Shown here one piece after another: positions 7,620 to 16,615 of a stretch of 64,000 bases of DNA. A model generated the notes under the pieces. It made no database searches. It saw only the letters and a program-made list of their open reading frames with translations, and was not told the DNA's origin. Each line of letters starts with the position of its first letter. The stretch's first letter is position 1. This DNA is from JAICYJ01 sp963797565 (GTDB lineage Bacteria; Actinomycetota; Thermoleophilia; Gaiellales; JAICJC01), in the NCBI GenBank assembly GCA_963797565.1, contig CAWCPM010000010.1:107532-171531 (forward strand), written 5' to 3'. The position numbers and the translations under genes are program-made.

Positions 7620-8958
7620 GACGGCGGGCTTCGAGCGCGACCTGGCGCGTCTGGTCGCCGCGTGCGAGACGGGCCTCGACCTGGAGGGCGTCCTTGCGGC
7701 GGCGGCCGACGCGGCCGGCTCCGCGCTGAGCGCCGGCTCCGTGTCCAGCTACGCCCTCAGCGAGCAGCGAGACGGTCTCGCCCTGCTCGCAGGCGACGGC
7801 CCCCAGCGGCTGGAGCTGCCGGGACTCGAGCCGGTCACCGATGACGGCCGCACGCTGCTGCCGCTGGTCAGCGCCGGGCGCGTGCTGGGTGGGCTGCTGG
7901 CCGAGCGGGTGACCGAGCCGGGCGGGCTGGGACGAGCCCGGATCGCGGCCGGGATAGCGGCGCAGGCGATGGAGGCCTCACGCCTGTGGGACAGCGTCGC
8001 CGGCGAGTCGGGCACGCTCGACCCGCTGACGCGCCTGCCCAACCACCTCGGCTTCCAGAGCGTGCTCGGCCGTGAGCTGGCGCGCGCCAAGCGCACCGGC
8101 CAGAGCCTGGCGGTGTCGCTGGTCGACCTGGACGGGCTGGCCAACTACACCGCGCGCCACGGAGCCGCAGAGGCCGACCGCGTGCTGCGGCTGGCGGCCG
8201 GCGGCCTGGCGGGCGGCGTCCGCAGCTACGACTGCGTCTGCCGGCTGGACGAGGGCGAGTTTGCGCTGGTGCTGCCGGGCATGACCGCCGAGTCGGCGGC
8301 GGCCCTGGTCGGGCGGCTGGCCAGCGGGTTCGGAGCATGGTCGCTGGACGGCGACCCGATCACCGTCTCCGGCGGCGTGGCCGCGTTCCCCGAACACGCC
8401 GCAACCAACGATGAGCTTGTGCGCCTGGCGAGCGCCGCGCTGGGTCGCTCCGGCGACGCCCGCGTGATCGCCTGGGACGGGGTCGCGGAGGGCGCCGACG
8501 ATCCGGTGCGATCGCTGGAGGCGCGCGGCGGACGCTCGGCCGACTCGCGCGCCGTCAGCGAGTACGCCGGGCATATCGCCGGAGCCTGCGGTCTCGAGCC
8601 CGATCACGTCGACCGTGTTCGCCTGGCGGCGTCGCTGGACGACCCGGCCGCCGCCGGTGGCGAGGAGGCCGAGCGCAGGCGCCTGGCCGAGCGCGTGGCG
8701 GCCGGCATGATCGACGACGAGGCGGCCGGTTGGCTGCTGGCGCGATTCGACCCCGTGGCCGAGGCGCCGCTCGAGGCCCGTGTGATCGCCGTCGCCGAGG
8801 CGTTCGTGGCCGCGGGCGGACACCGCTCACAGGCATCGGCCGGCCTCGCCCTCTCGGTGCTGTGGCAGCAGGCGGGCGAGCGGCTGGACGCGGGCTGCGT
8901 GCGCGCGCTCGAGCGGCTACTTGCTGACGAGCTGGACCAGGGCCAGGATCAGGTCTAG
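7612..8958 (+). CDS. GAF-like plus degenerate GGDEF protein with a C-terminal HD-GYP-like remnant
   Basis: A 448-residue protein with a small-ligand sensory region (about 1-120) and a diguanylate-cyclase fold (about 135-290): DPLTRLPNHLGF, then SLVDLDGLANYTARHG. The active-site loop reads RLDEGEF in place of R-x-GGDEF, so cyclase activity is unlikely and a binding or regulatory role is more probable. Residues about 310-440 follow the helical pattern of an HD domain (SEYAGHIAGACGLEPDHVDRV) but lack the HD and GYP residues. The GTG start overlaps the kinase stop by eight bases, so it belongs to that signalling operon. It ends tail-to-tail with lgt. Confidence 0.82.
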   Translation: MSETAGFERDLARLVAACETGLDLEGVLAAAADAAGSALSAGSVSSYALSEQRDGLALLAGDGPQRLELPGLEPVTDDGRTLLPLVSAGRVLGGLLAERVTEPGGLGRARIAAGIAAQAMEASRLWDSVAGESGTLDPLTRLPNHLGFQSVLGRELARAKRTGQSLAVSLVDLDGLANYTARHGAAEADRVLRLAAGGLAGGVRSYDCVCRLDEGEFALVLPGMTAESAAALVGRLASGFGAWSLDGDPITVSGGVAAFPEHAATNDELVRLASAALGRSGDARVIAWDGVAEGADDPVRSLEARGGRSADSRAVSEYAGHIAGACGLEPDHVDRVRLAASLDDPAAAGGEEAERRRLAERVAAGMIDDEAAGWLLARFDPVAEAPLEARVIAVAEAFVAAGGHRSQASAGLALSVLWQQAGERLDAGCVRALERLLADELDQGQDQV

Positions 8959-9872
8959 GTCTTCTTGCGGCGCTGCGTGCGCTGGCGGGCGGCGATCGCG
9001 GCCTCCGGGCGGGGCGTGGGCGTGTGGCCCGAGGCGACAGCCGCCGCCACCGCCGGGGTGGTCGGCGCAGGCTCGTCGCGCCGCCGGTGGAACAGCACGA
9101 TGAACGAGATCAGCCCGGCCACGAACAGCACGCCCGACACCCACACGTTCACGCGCTGGCCGAAGAAGATGTCGGCCGTGTCGACCTTGATCGTCTCCAG
9201 CGGCACGCGGTAGAAGTTGTAGAGCGTCACGTAGAGCGCGAACACCGTGCCGTAGGGCACGCGTCGCCAGTATCGCCGCGTGAACCAGATCAACACGAAG
9301 AAGACCAGCACGTCCAGGATCGACTCGTACAGGAACATCGGCTGGAACGTGGACGAGTCGGGGTAGGCCGCCGGTCGGTGAGCCGGGTCGATCTTGACCG
9401 CCCAGGGCAGGTCGCTGGGCTTGCCGTACAGCTCCTGGTTGAAGTAGTTGCCCCAGCGGCCCAGCGCCTGCGCCAGGACGAGGCCGGGCGCGATGCAGTC
9501 GGCCACCCGCCAGAACGGCAGGTTCACCCGGCGGCAGCCGATCCAGCAGCCGAGCATGCCGCCCAGCACCGCACCGAAGATCGACAGCCCGCCGTTCCAG
9601 ATGGCCGGGATCTGGGAGTAGTCGTTGCTGAACGAGCCCCAGTCGGTGAGCACGTGGTAGAGGCGGGCGCCGACCAGGCCGAACGGCACCGCCCACACGG
9701 CGATCGAGTAGGCCAGCTCCGGGTCCATCGAGCGGCGCCGGAACTCGCGTCGGGCGATCCATCCGGCCAGCAGCACCCCCAGGGCCAGCAGCAGGCCGTA
9801 CCAGCGAGCGTGGATCGGCCCGGAATTGATCAGGAACGGGTCGCCCGGACTGGGAATGGAAAGCAGCGCCAC
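8955..9872 (-). CDS. lgt: Prolipoprotein diacylglyceryl transferase
   Basis: A 305-residue integral membrane enzyme that moves diacylglycerol from phosphatidylglycerol to the lipobox Cys of prolipoproteins. The Lgt signature GRWGNYFNQELYG is present, along with ARWYGLLLALGVLLAGW near the N terminus, GARLYHVLTDW, and about seven hydrophobic segments. A basic, Pro/Ala-rich cytoplasmic tail ends RTQRRKKT. The frame continues far upstream, but GTG at 9872, preceded by AAGG, gives the usual N terminus. Substrates in this window include the lipoproteins at 25042 and 53713. Confidence 0.95.
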   Translation of the reverse strand: MALLSIPSPGDPFLINSGPIHARWYGLLLALGVLLAGWIARREFRRRSMDPELAYSIAVWAVPFGLVGARLYHVLTDWGSFSNDYSQIPAIWNGGLSIFGAVLGGMLGCWIGCRRVNLPFWRVADCIAPGLVLAQALGRWGNYFNQELYGKPSDLPWAVKIDPAHRPAAYPDSSTFQPMFLYESILDVLVFFVLIWFTRRYWRRVPYGTVFALYVTLYNFYRVPLETIKVDTADIFFGQRVNVWVSGVLFVAGLISFIVLFHRRRDEPAPTTPAVAAAVASGHTPTPRPEAAIAARQRTQRRKKT

Positions 9873-9997
9873 GAGCGGGAACCTTACAGGCGCGGTCAGG
9901 CGGAACGCGCAACCTTTATCCCGAGCACGTAGACAGATCGGCCAGGGTTCGCTACCACGTGAGTAGTAGTGCAGGCTCCCCCCGGCGCTACACGTCC

Positions 9998-10030
9998 CAC
10001 CGTTCGAGGTCAAGAACGCCTCGAACGGTG
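9998..10030 (+). promoter_or_regulatory. Perfect 12-bp hairpin in the leader of the tad operon
   Basis: CACCGTTCGAGG pairs perfectly with CCTCGAACGGTG across a nine-base loop. It sits 38 bases before the TadE-like gene in a 195-base divergent gap. There is no T tract, so it may be an operator or an RNA leader structure rather than a terminator; function unknown. Confidence 0.5.
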
Positions 10031-10067
10031 CCGATAGGCGCCATGCAGGGCCCTCCCCCGCGACGGA

Positions 10068-10454
10068 ATGCGAACCATCACTGAGCGCACAGACCAGCAA
10101 GGACAGGCGGTGATCCAGATGGCGATAGCGCTGCCGATCCTGCTCGTCCTGCTGCTCTCGATCTGGCAGCTGAGCGTCGTCTACGGCACCTGGCAGAGCC
10201 TCCAAAAAGCGGCCTCCCACGGCGCCCGAGCCGGCGCCGCCGCTCGCCACGGACACCACCTGGCCGCCGCCCGCGCGGCCGCCCGGGAAGCGGCCGACGA
10301 CGTCACTCTGAAGCGCGTCTCGCTGACCGCGACGAAGTCGCACGGCACCGCCACCTACACGGCGACGGCCTGCTCCACCTACGCCGTCAACCTGCTCGGA
10401 ATCGTTGTCAAGTCGGGCGATCTCTGCCGCGACGCGACCAAGCGGGTCGAGTAG
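10068..10454 (+). CDS. TadE-like pseudopilin/assembly protein
   Basis: A 128-residue protein with the TadE-family N terminus: QGQAVIQMAIALPILLVLLL forms a membrane helix preceded by a Gly-Gln site, followed by a short exported domain containing two Cys residues. TadE-type proteins are minor pilin-like subunits of Flp/Tad machines. It opens the tad-like operon, 52 bases ahead of cpaB. No obvious Flp major pilin accompanies it in the window. Confidence 0.8.
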   Translation: MRTITERTDQQGQAVIQMAIALPILLVLLLSIWQLSVVYGTWQSLQKAASHGARAGAAARHGHHLAAARAAAREAADDVTLKRVSLTATKSHGTATYTATACSTYAVNLLGIVVKSGDLCRDATKRVE

Positions 10455-10506
10455 CGACCTCAGCACTCGGCTCACCACGCGCAGCACCAAAGGAGATCCA
10501 CCCCAG

Positions 10507-11253
10507 ATGCCGACCCTCAGCCGTAACCTCATCATCAGCTTCGTCCTGGCGATCGCCGCCGCAGGCGCGCTGTTCGCCTACACCTCGCACGTCCGCAAGA
10601 GCGCGGAGTCGAGCGGCGACACCGTCACGGTGATCGTGGCGACGCACGAGGTACCGGTCGGCACGACTGTGAACGACGCGCGGTCGCAGGGGTACCTCAG
10701 CTACCGGTCCGTGCGCCGGTCGGACGTTGCTGACGGCGCCATCACCGGCTTCGGGACGGTGTCCGGTCAGGTCATCACGCAGAACCTCTACAACGGCGAT
10801 CAGCTGACCGTGAACCGGGTGGGCGCGCCGAGCACGCAGACGCCGGCCTACCAGGTGACCGGGAACTTCCGGGCGATCCGGGTGCCGTTCAACCCCGACT
10901 CGGGACTGCTGTCCGACCTCAGCGTCAACGACCGGGTCGACGTGATGACCAGCTATCGCAAAAACGACAAGGTCTTCACCTATCTGGCGGTGCCGGATGC
11001 GCTGGTGCTCGAGGTGGACGCACCGACCACCGACACCGCGGTCAGCACCGGTTCGGAGGCGGGCTCCGTGCTGCTGTCGGTGACCGAGCAGCAGAGCCTG
11101 TTCATCGCCAATGCCCTGGCCAACTCGTCCGGCGATCAGAGCGCCAACAACATCTGGCTGGCACTGGTCGGCGCGACCGGGGCCACCTACAAGCCGATCA
11201 CCGTGCCGGCGCTGCCGGGCCGGTTCCCCCATCACGGCGTCCCCGTGAAGTAG
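10507..11253 (+). CDS. cpaB: CpaB/RcpC-like Flp pilus assembly protein
   Basis: A 248-residue protein with an N-terminal membrane anchor (LIISFVLAIAAAGALFAYTS) and an SAF domain that starts VIVATHEVPVGTTVNDA. The C-terminal CpaB/RcpC segment includes NDRVDVMTSY. CpaB proteins occur in Tad systems and are thought to contact the cell wall or outer structures. The Met at 10507 follows AAGGAG; the frame also runs upstream but overlaps tadE there. CpaE follows 13 bases downstream with its own GAGGAG site. Confidence 0.85.
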   Translation: MPTLSRNLIISFVLAIAAAGALFAYTSHVRKSAESSGDTVTVIVATHEVPVGTTVNDARSQGYLSYRSVRRSDVADGAITGFGTVSGQVITQNLYNGDQLTVNRVGAPSTQTPAYQVTGNFRAIRVPFNPDSGLLSDLSVNDRVDVMTSYRKNDKVFTYLAVPDALVLEVDAPTTDTAVSTGSEAGSVLLSVTEQQSLFIANALANSSGDQSANNIWLALVGATGATYKPITVPALPGRFPHHGVPVK

Positions 11254-11266
11254 AGGAGATACAACG

Positions 11267-12379
11267 ATGAACGACCTGATCAGGGTTTCACTTCAGGGGG
11301 ACGACGCCGTGCTCCGCGACCTGTTCGAGCGGTCGGGAATGGTGGAGATCGTCGACACCACGCCGGAGGTGCTGGTGTGGAACCTGCCGCACGACGCGGA
11401 CGGCCTGCCGGCCGAGATGCGGGTCGCGCTGGCCGACACGCACGGCCCCGCCATCGTCGCGCTCACCGGCAGCCACCCCAGCCGCTGGTTCGACGAGGCG
11501 CTGGCGCTGGGCGTCGACGAGATCGTGTGCCTGCCGCAGGAGCCGCAGTCCCTGGGCATGGCAGCCGCCAAGGCGCGCACCATGCGCAGCCGGCGCGCCA
11601 GCATGGCGGCGATGGCACCGGCCTCGGCCAAGGGCCACCGGTCGGCGCACATCTTCACGGTGTTCTCGACCAAGGGTGGGTCGGGCAAGACCGTGATCGC
11701 CACCAACCTGGCGGTCTGCTTCGCACGCCAGGGCAAGCGCACGCTGCTGATCGACTTCGACCTCCACTCGGGAGATGACGCGCTGGTGCTGGGGCTGTCC
11801 CCGCGCTGGACGATCCTCGACCTGGTGCAGTCGCCCGGTGACCTGGACGGCGAGAAGCTGGCCGGCTTCGTCACCCGGCACTCGAGCGGCGTCGACCTGC
11901 TGCCCGCGCCGACCCGGCCCGACGAGGAGGAGCTGGTCGACGTGGACCGGCTCGAGCCGCTGCTGGCGGTGGCCCGCCAGAGCTACGAGGCGGTCGTGAT
12001 CGACACCTCCTCGCAGTTCGCGCCGGCCGTGCTGCTTGCCATCGACCACACCGATTCCCTGGTGCTGGTGGGCGCGTCTGACGTGCCGACCATCAAGAGC
12101 CTCAAGATCGCCCTGGAGACGCTGGAGCTGCTGGAGATGGACGTCAAGGACGTCCGCATCCTGATGAACCGCTCGGGCGCGCGGGTGGGCCTGGACGACC
12201 GCGACGTGGAGCGCACGCTGCGGCGCGAGATCACCTACACGCTGGCGTCGGACAAGGCCATCCCGATCTCGGTCAACCGCGGCCAGCCGGTCGTGATCGA
12301 CGCTCCCAAGTCGCGGGTCGCCAAGTCGTTCTACGACATGGCCCGGTCGCTCGACGCGGTGGTCGGGAGCCTGCGATGA
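11267..12379 (+). CDS. cpaE: CpaE/TadZ-like MinD-family ATPase
   Basis: A 370-residue protein. Residues about 1-115 are an atypical receiver-like domain lacking a clear phosphoacceptor. The rest is a ParA/MinD ATPase with a deviant Walker A (FSTKGGSGKTVIATNLA), switch region LLIDFDLHSGD and Walker B-like YEAVVIDTSS. TadZ/CpaE proteins mark the site of Tad apparatus assembly, commonly at a pole. The gene overlaps cpaF by four bases (ATGA). Confidence 0.88.
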   Translation: MNDLIRVSLQGDDAVLRDLFERSGMVEIVDTTPEVLVWNLPHDADGLPAEMRVALADTHGPAIVALTGSHPSRWFDEALALGVDEIVCLPQEPQSLGMAAAKARTMRSRRASMAAMAPASAKGHRSAHIFTVFSTKGGSGKTVIATNLAVCFARQGKRTLLIDFDLHSGDDALVLGLSPRWTILDLVQSPGDLDGEKLAGFVTRHSSGVDLLPAPTRPDEEELVDVDRLEPLLAVARQSYEAVVIDTSSQFAPAVLLAIDHTDSLVLVGASDVPTIKSLKIALETLELLEMDVKDVRILMNRSGARVGLDDRDVERTLRREITYTLASDKAIPISVNRGQPVVIDAPKSRVAKSFYDMARSLDAVVGSLR

Positions 12380-13785
12380 AGCCCGACAAGTCGCGCTCGC
12401 TGCACGGCCGCCTGCGCCGTCACGAGTCCGCGGCCGGGCGCGGCAAGGTGGAGCCGACGACGGACGTCGTCAACGACCCCTTCGTCGAGATCAAGAACGC
12501 CGCGCAGCGCGAGGCGGTGCGGGAGCTGGGCCAGGACCTGGTCGAGGGAGAGGTGCCCGAGGACGAGCTGCGCGAACACGTCCAGAAGGCTGTCGACGAC
12601 GCGCTGGCCGAGGCCGGCACGCCACTCTCGATGGCCGACCGCACACGGCTGGTGCGCGAGATCACGTCGAACATCCTCGGCTACGGTCCGATCGAGCCGT
12701 TCCTGGCCGACGACTCGATCTCGGAGGTGATGGTGAACAACCACCACACCATCTACATCGAGCGCAGGGGCCAGATCGAGGAGACCGACGTCCAGTTCGC
12801 CTCCGAGCGGCACCTGCTGCAGGTGATCGACCGGATCGTCGCCCAGACCGGGCGCCGCATCGACGAGGCCAGCCCGATGGTGGACGCGCGCCTCCCGGAC
12901 GGGTCGCGCGTGAACGCGATCATCCCGCCGCTGGCCATCACCGGCCCCTCGCTGACCGTGCGCAAGTTCTCGCGCCAGCCGCTCACGATCGACGACCTGA
13001 TCGCCTTTGGCACGCTCTCCCACCAGGCCGCGGCCTTCCTGGAGGTCTGCGTCGAGGGCAAGCTGAACGTGCTGGTCTCGGGCGGTACCGGCACCGGCAA
13101 GACCACGATGTTGAACGTGCTGTCCTCGTTCATCCCCGAGCGGGAGCGCATCGTCACGATCGAGGACGCCGCCGAGCTGCGCCTGTCCCAGAAGCACGTG
13201 ATCAGCCTGGAGGCGCGCCCGGCGAACATCGAGGGCAAGGGCCAGATCTCGATCCGCGACCTGGTCAAGAACGCGCTGCGCATGCGGCCTGACCGGATCA
13301 TCGTGGGCGAGTGCCGCGGCGCCGAGACGGTGGACATGCTGCAGGCCATGAACACGGGCCACGAGGGCTCGCTGACCACGATCCATGCGAACAGCCCGCG
13401 CGATGCGCTGGCACGCACCGAGACGCTGGTGCTGACCGCAGGATTCGACCTGCCGCTGAAGGCGATCCGCGACCAGATCGCGAGCGCCTTCGACCTGATC
13501 ATCCACACGCAGCGACTGGTGGACGGCCGCCGCCGCATCACCCACATCACCGAGGTGCAGCGGGTCGAAGGCGACGTGATCACCCTGGCCGACATCTTCG
13601 TGGCCGGGTTCGCGGGCGACGCCGAGGTCGACCAGGTCTCGAGCACGATGCGCCACACCGGCATCCGGCCAGCGTTCATGGACAAGCTCGAGCAACACGG
13701 CGTGACGCTCCCGAAGTCGTTCTTCAACAGCGACACCACGGCGAAAGTGGACGTGCTGCGACGCGGGCAGCGCAGGAGCGCCTGA
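12376..13785 (+). CDS. cpaF: CpaF/TadA-type secretion ATPase
   Basis: A 469-residue T2SS-E/VirB11-family ATPase that powers Tad pilus assembly or secretion. Walker A is GGTGTGKTT; the Asp box region is EDAAELRLSQKHVI, Walker B is DRIIVGECRGAE and the His box is HEGSLTTIHANSP. The N-terminal domain includes DDSISEVMVNNHHTIYIERR, typical of the TadA branch. It is translationally coupled on both sides: ATGA overlap with cpaE and a one-base overlap with the VWA-TadB gene. Confidence 0.95.
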   Translation: MKPDKSRSLHGRLRRHESAAGRGKVEPTTDVVNDPFVEIKNAAQREAVRELGQDLVEGEVPEDELREHVQKAVDDALAEAGTPLSMADRTRLVREITSNILGYGPIEPFLADDSISEVMVNNHHTIYIERRGQIEETDVQFASERHLLQVIDRIVAQTGRRIDEASPMVDARLPDGSRVNAIIPPLAITGPSLTVRKFSRQPLTIDDLIAFGTLSHQAAAFLEVCVEGKLNVLVSGGTGTGKTTMLNVLSSFIPERERIVTIEDAAELRLSQKHVISLEARPANIEGKGQISIRDLVKNALRMRPDRIIVGECRGAETVDMLQAMNTGHEGSLTTIHANSPRDALARTETLVLTAGFDLPLKAIRDQIASAFDLIIHTQRLVDGRRRITHITEVQRVEGDVITLADIFVAGFAGDAEVDQVSSTMRHTGIRPAFMDKLEQHGVTLPKSFFNSDTTAKVDVLRRGQRRSA

Positions 13786-15636
13786 TGCGGCTGCGGCACG
13801 CGCTGGGAGTGGCGTTCGCCATCACGGCCACGCTCACCCCCGCGGCGCTGGCGGCCGACACGGCCGCATCGCCCCAGGTGAGCGGCGTCAGCAGGGTCGA
13901 CGACCACACCGTTCGCGTGATCGTGCGGGCACCCGGTGACCTCACCGGCCTGGACGTGCAGGCCGAGCTGGGCGGCAAGGCGGCGCAGGTCACGCGGCTG
14001 CGGCCGATCGGCCCACGACGCTCGCTGCACCTCGTGTTCGCCGTTGACACGTCCATCCAGCATGGCCGGCCCGCCGCTGGCGGCCGCCATCGCGGCGGGA
14101 CAGCGGCTGCTGGATGCGGCCGGCTCAACCGACAAGGTCGGCCTGGTCGTGTTCGACAACTCGGCCCGCACCGCGACGCCCCTGACCGGAAACGTCCAGG
14201 CGGTGCAATCTGCGATGTCCACACTGACAACAGACCACGGCACTGCCCTCTACGACGGCATCGCCGACGCCGCCCGGCTGACCGGCCCGGCGGACGGGTC
14301 GCAGCGGGTGGTCGTGGTGCTTTCGGACGGCGACGACACCACGTCGTCGACGTCGCTCGATGACCTCACGGCGGCACTCGCGGGCGACGGCGTCGAGGTG
14401 GACGCTGTCGGCCTCACCTCCTCTGGGTCGTACACGGCCGCCGCCCTGCGCCAGGTGGCGGCGGCGACGCACGGCGTCTACGTGCCGGCGGCGAAGCTCT
14501 CAGCGCTCGAGCCGATCGCGGCCAGGCTGGCGCAGACACGGCTGGCCGGCGAGTGGGCCGTCGACGTGGCGCTGCCCCACTCCAGCTCGCGCACGCTCAC
14601 GATCAGCCTGCACGGCGGGCCGCCGGCGCAGGTGACGCTGCCGGCCGGCGTGGACGGGGCGTCGCTCTCGATGTGGAGTGAGTACGGGGCCTGGATCGTG
14701 GTGGTGCTCGGGTTCGCCGCCATCATGATGCTGGCGACCGTGGTGATGAGCGCGGCCGAACGCCGGCCGCAGGCGCTCACCGCGCGGCTCTCTCCCTACT
14801 CCTCTGAGCTTTCGAAAGAGGCGGCCAAGGCGCACGAGCCGGCCCTGACGGACATGTACGAGGAGCTGGAGACCCGGCTCGGAAAGACGCGGGCGTGGCG
14901 ATGGCTGCACACGCTGGCCGAGCGTGCCGGCAGCACCGTTCCCACCGGCCAGATCGTCACCATCATCGCCGCCGCCGCGCTGCTCCCGGCCGCCTTCGGG
15001 CTGGCCACCGTGGGGCCGCTGCTGGCGCTGCCGCTGCTCCTGTGCGGCGCGCTGCCCGTGATGGTGCTGCGCTTCCGCGCCCGACGCCGCTCGACCGCCT
15101 TCGAAGCCCAGCTGCCGGAGCTGCTGAGCGTCTGGGCCAGCGCGCTTCGCGCCGGCCGCTCGTTCGCCCAGGCTCTGGACACGCTGGTCGAGGAGGCCAG
15201 CGAGCCGGCGCATGGCGAGTTCCGCCGTGCGCAGAGCCAGGTGCGGCTGGGTGTGCCGATCGAGCAGGCGCTGGACGATATGAGCAAGCGGCTGACGTCC
15301 GAGAGCTTCGAGCTTGTGGTGCTGACGACCGACGTGCAGCGGCGGATCGGCGGCAACGTCGCGGAGATCTTCGACCAGGTCGCCGACACCGTGCGCAAGC
15401 GGCAGCAGTTCAGCGCGCGGGTGCGCGCGCTGGTGGCGATGGGCGTGATGTCAGCGCGCGTTCTGCTGGGCATGCCGTTCGTGCTGGCGGCGATCCTGAC
15501 CGTGATCAACCCCGGCTACATGTCGCCGCTGTACGAGACCACGACCGGGCGGGTGCTGATCGTGGTGGCGCTGGTGATGATGGCCGCGGGCGCACTGGTG
15601 CTGCGGCGCATGGTGAAACCCCGGGCGATCGCGTAG
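13785..15636 (+). CDS. VWA domain-TadB (T2SS-F) fusion, interrupted by one extra base
   Basis: Read across one frame break, this is about 616 residues: signal peptide (ALGVAFAITATLTPAALA), a von Willebrand A domain, a membrane helix near 14690, then a TadB/T2SS-F inner-membrane platform domain with further helices to the C terminus. The frame from 13785 gives the first half of the MIDAS motif (VFAVDTS, 14040-14054). The next frame gives its second half (SMAGPPL, from 14059). Four bases, ATCC, lie between where three are needed; removing one C restores a DxSxSM metal site. Start overlaps the cpaF stop. The fusion would join a ligand-binding domain to the pilus motor platform. Probably sequence error rather than decay. 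Confidence 0.78.
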
Positions 15637-15647
15637 GAGGCGAGGCC

Positions 15648-16526
15648 GTGTTCGTTCTCGTAGTCGTCCTGATCGCCGCGAGCGGGTTCTTCCTGCTGCG
15701 CGCGGCCGCCTCCAAGCGGATCCAGGTGGAGTCGACGCTGGGACGGATCCCGGGCTACGGCTACGGTGAGCCGGCGCGGACGAACGACCCCCGCGCGTGG
15801 CTGCGGCGAATCGGGCGGATCGCTCCAGGCGGCCGCGGACAGGGCGCGGAGGCGCTGCGCCTGAAGCTGGCGGCTGCCGGCTGGTCACGGCTGCTGACGC
15901 CGGAGGAGCTGGCCGGGCTGAAGGTCGTGCTGCCGTTGGCGACGTACGGCCTGATGCTGAGCCTGTCGGTGTTCGGCGTGCTCTCGCTGCCGATCGCAGC
16001 GGTGAGCGGGCTGATCCTGGCCGCGACCGCGTACGTGAGCATCCCGCTGTCGATCGACATGCGCGTGCGCGGCCGCCGCGACACGATCGTCGCCTCGCTG
16101 CCGACGGTGCTGGACCTGATGACGCTATCGGTGGAGGCCGGCATGAGCTTCGACGCCGGCCTGCAGCGTGTGGTGCGCCGCCTGCGCGGGCCGCTGATCG
16201 ACGAGCTGGCGCTGATGCTGCGCGACACCCAGCTGGGCGCCAGCCGCAGCGACGCGATGGCGGCCATGGCCGGCCGCGTGGACGCCCCCGAGATGACCAG
16301 CTTCGTGCGCGCGCTGGTGCAGGCCGACCGCCTGGGCGTGCCGCTGGCGCAGCTGCTGCGGACGCAGGCAGACGACCTCCGCAACCGGCTCCGGAACGAG
16401 GCCGAGGAGCAGGCCATGAAGGCGCCGGTGAAGATGCTGTTCCCGACCGTGATGCTGATCTTCCCGGCGGTGTTCATCGTGGTGCTGGGCCCGGCCGTGA
16501 TCTCACTCATGGCCAACCTCGGTTAG
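15648..16526 (+). CDS. tadC: TadC-like T2SS-F inner-membrane platform protein
   Basis: A 292-residue protein with an N-terminal hydrophobic helix (FVLVVVLIAASGFFLLRAAA), a cytoplasmic region, two membrane helices near residues 100-145, and a T2SS-F domain: LPTVLDLMTLSVEAGMSF, later LVQADRLGVPLAQLLRTQADD. A last helix ends the protein at VVLGPAVISLMANLG. With the TadB part of the preceding gene it would form the platform that CpaF drives. GTG at 15648 is preceded by an excellent AGGAGG site. Confidence 0.88.
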   Translation: MFVLVVVLIAASGFFLLRAAASKRIQVESTLGRIPGYGYGEPARTNDPRAWLRRIGRIAPGGRGQGAEALRLKLAAAGWSRLLTPEELAGLKVVLPLATYGLMLSLSVFGVLSLPIAAVSGLILAATAYVSIPLSIDMRVRGRRDTIVASLPTVLDLMTLSVEAGMSFDAGLQRVVRRLRGPLIDELALMLRDTQLGASRSDAMAAMAGRVDAPEMTSFVRALVQADRLGVPLAQLLRTQADDLRNRLRNEAEEQAMKAPVKMLFPTVMLIFPAVFIVVLGPAVISLMANLG

Positions 16527-16615
16527 GCCTCGAGCAGGCTCCCCGTCGCGGCCGGGGGCGGAGTTCCTGTCCCCCAAAAGAGGGATCCGCAGACCCGGGC
16601 GGAATCTTGCGGGCG

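Noticed and set aside
9900..10067. c-di-GMP riboswitch before the tad operon
   Set aside because: The conserved GEMM core bases were not found; only a plain hairpin is supported.
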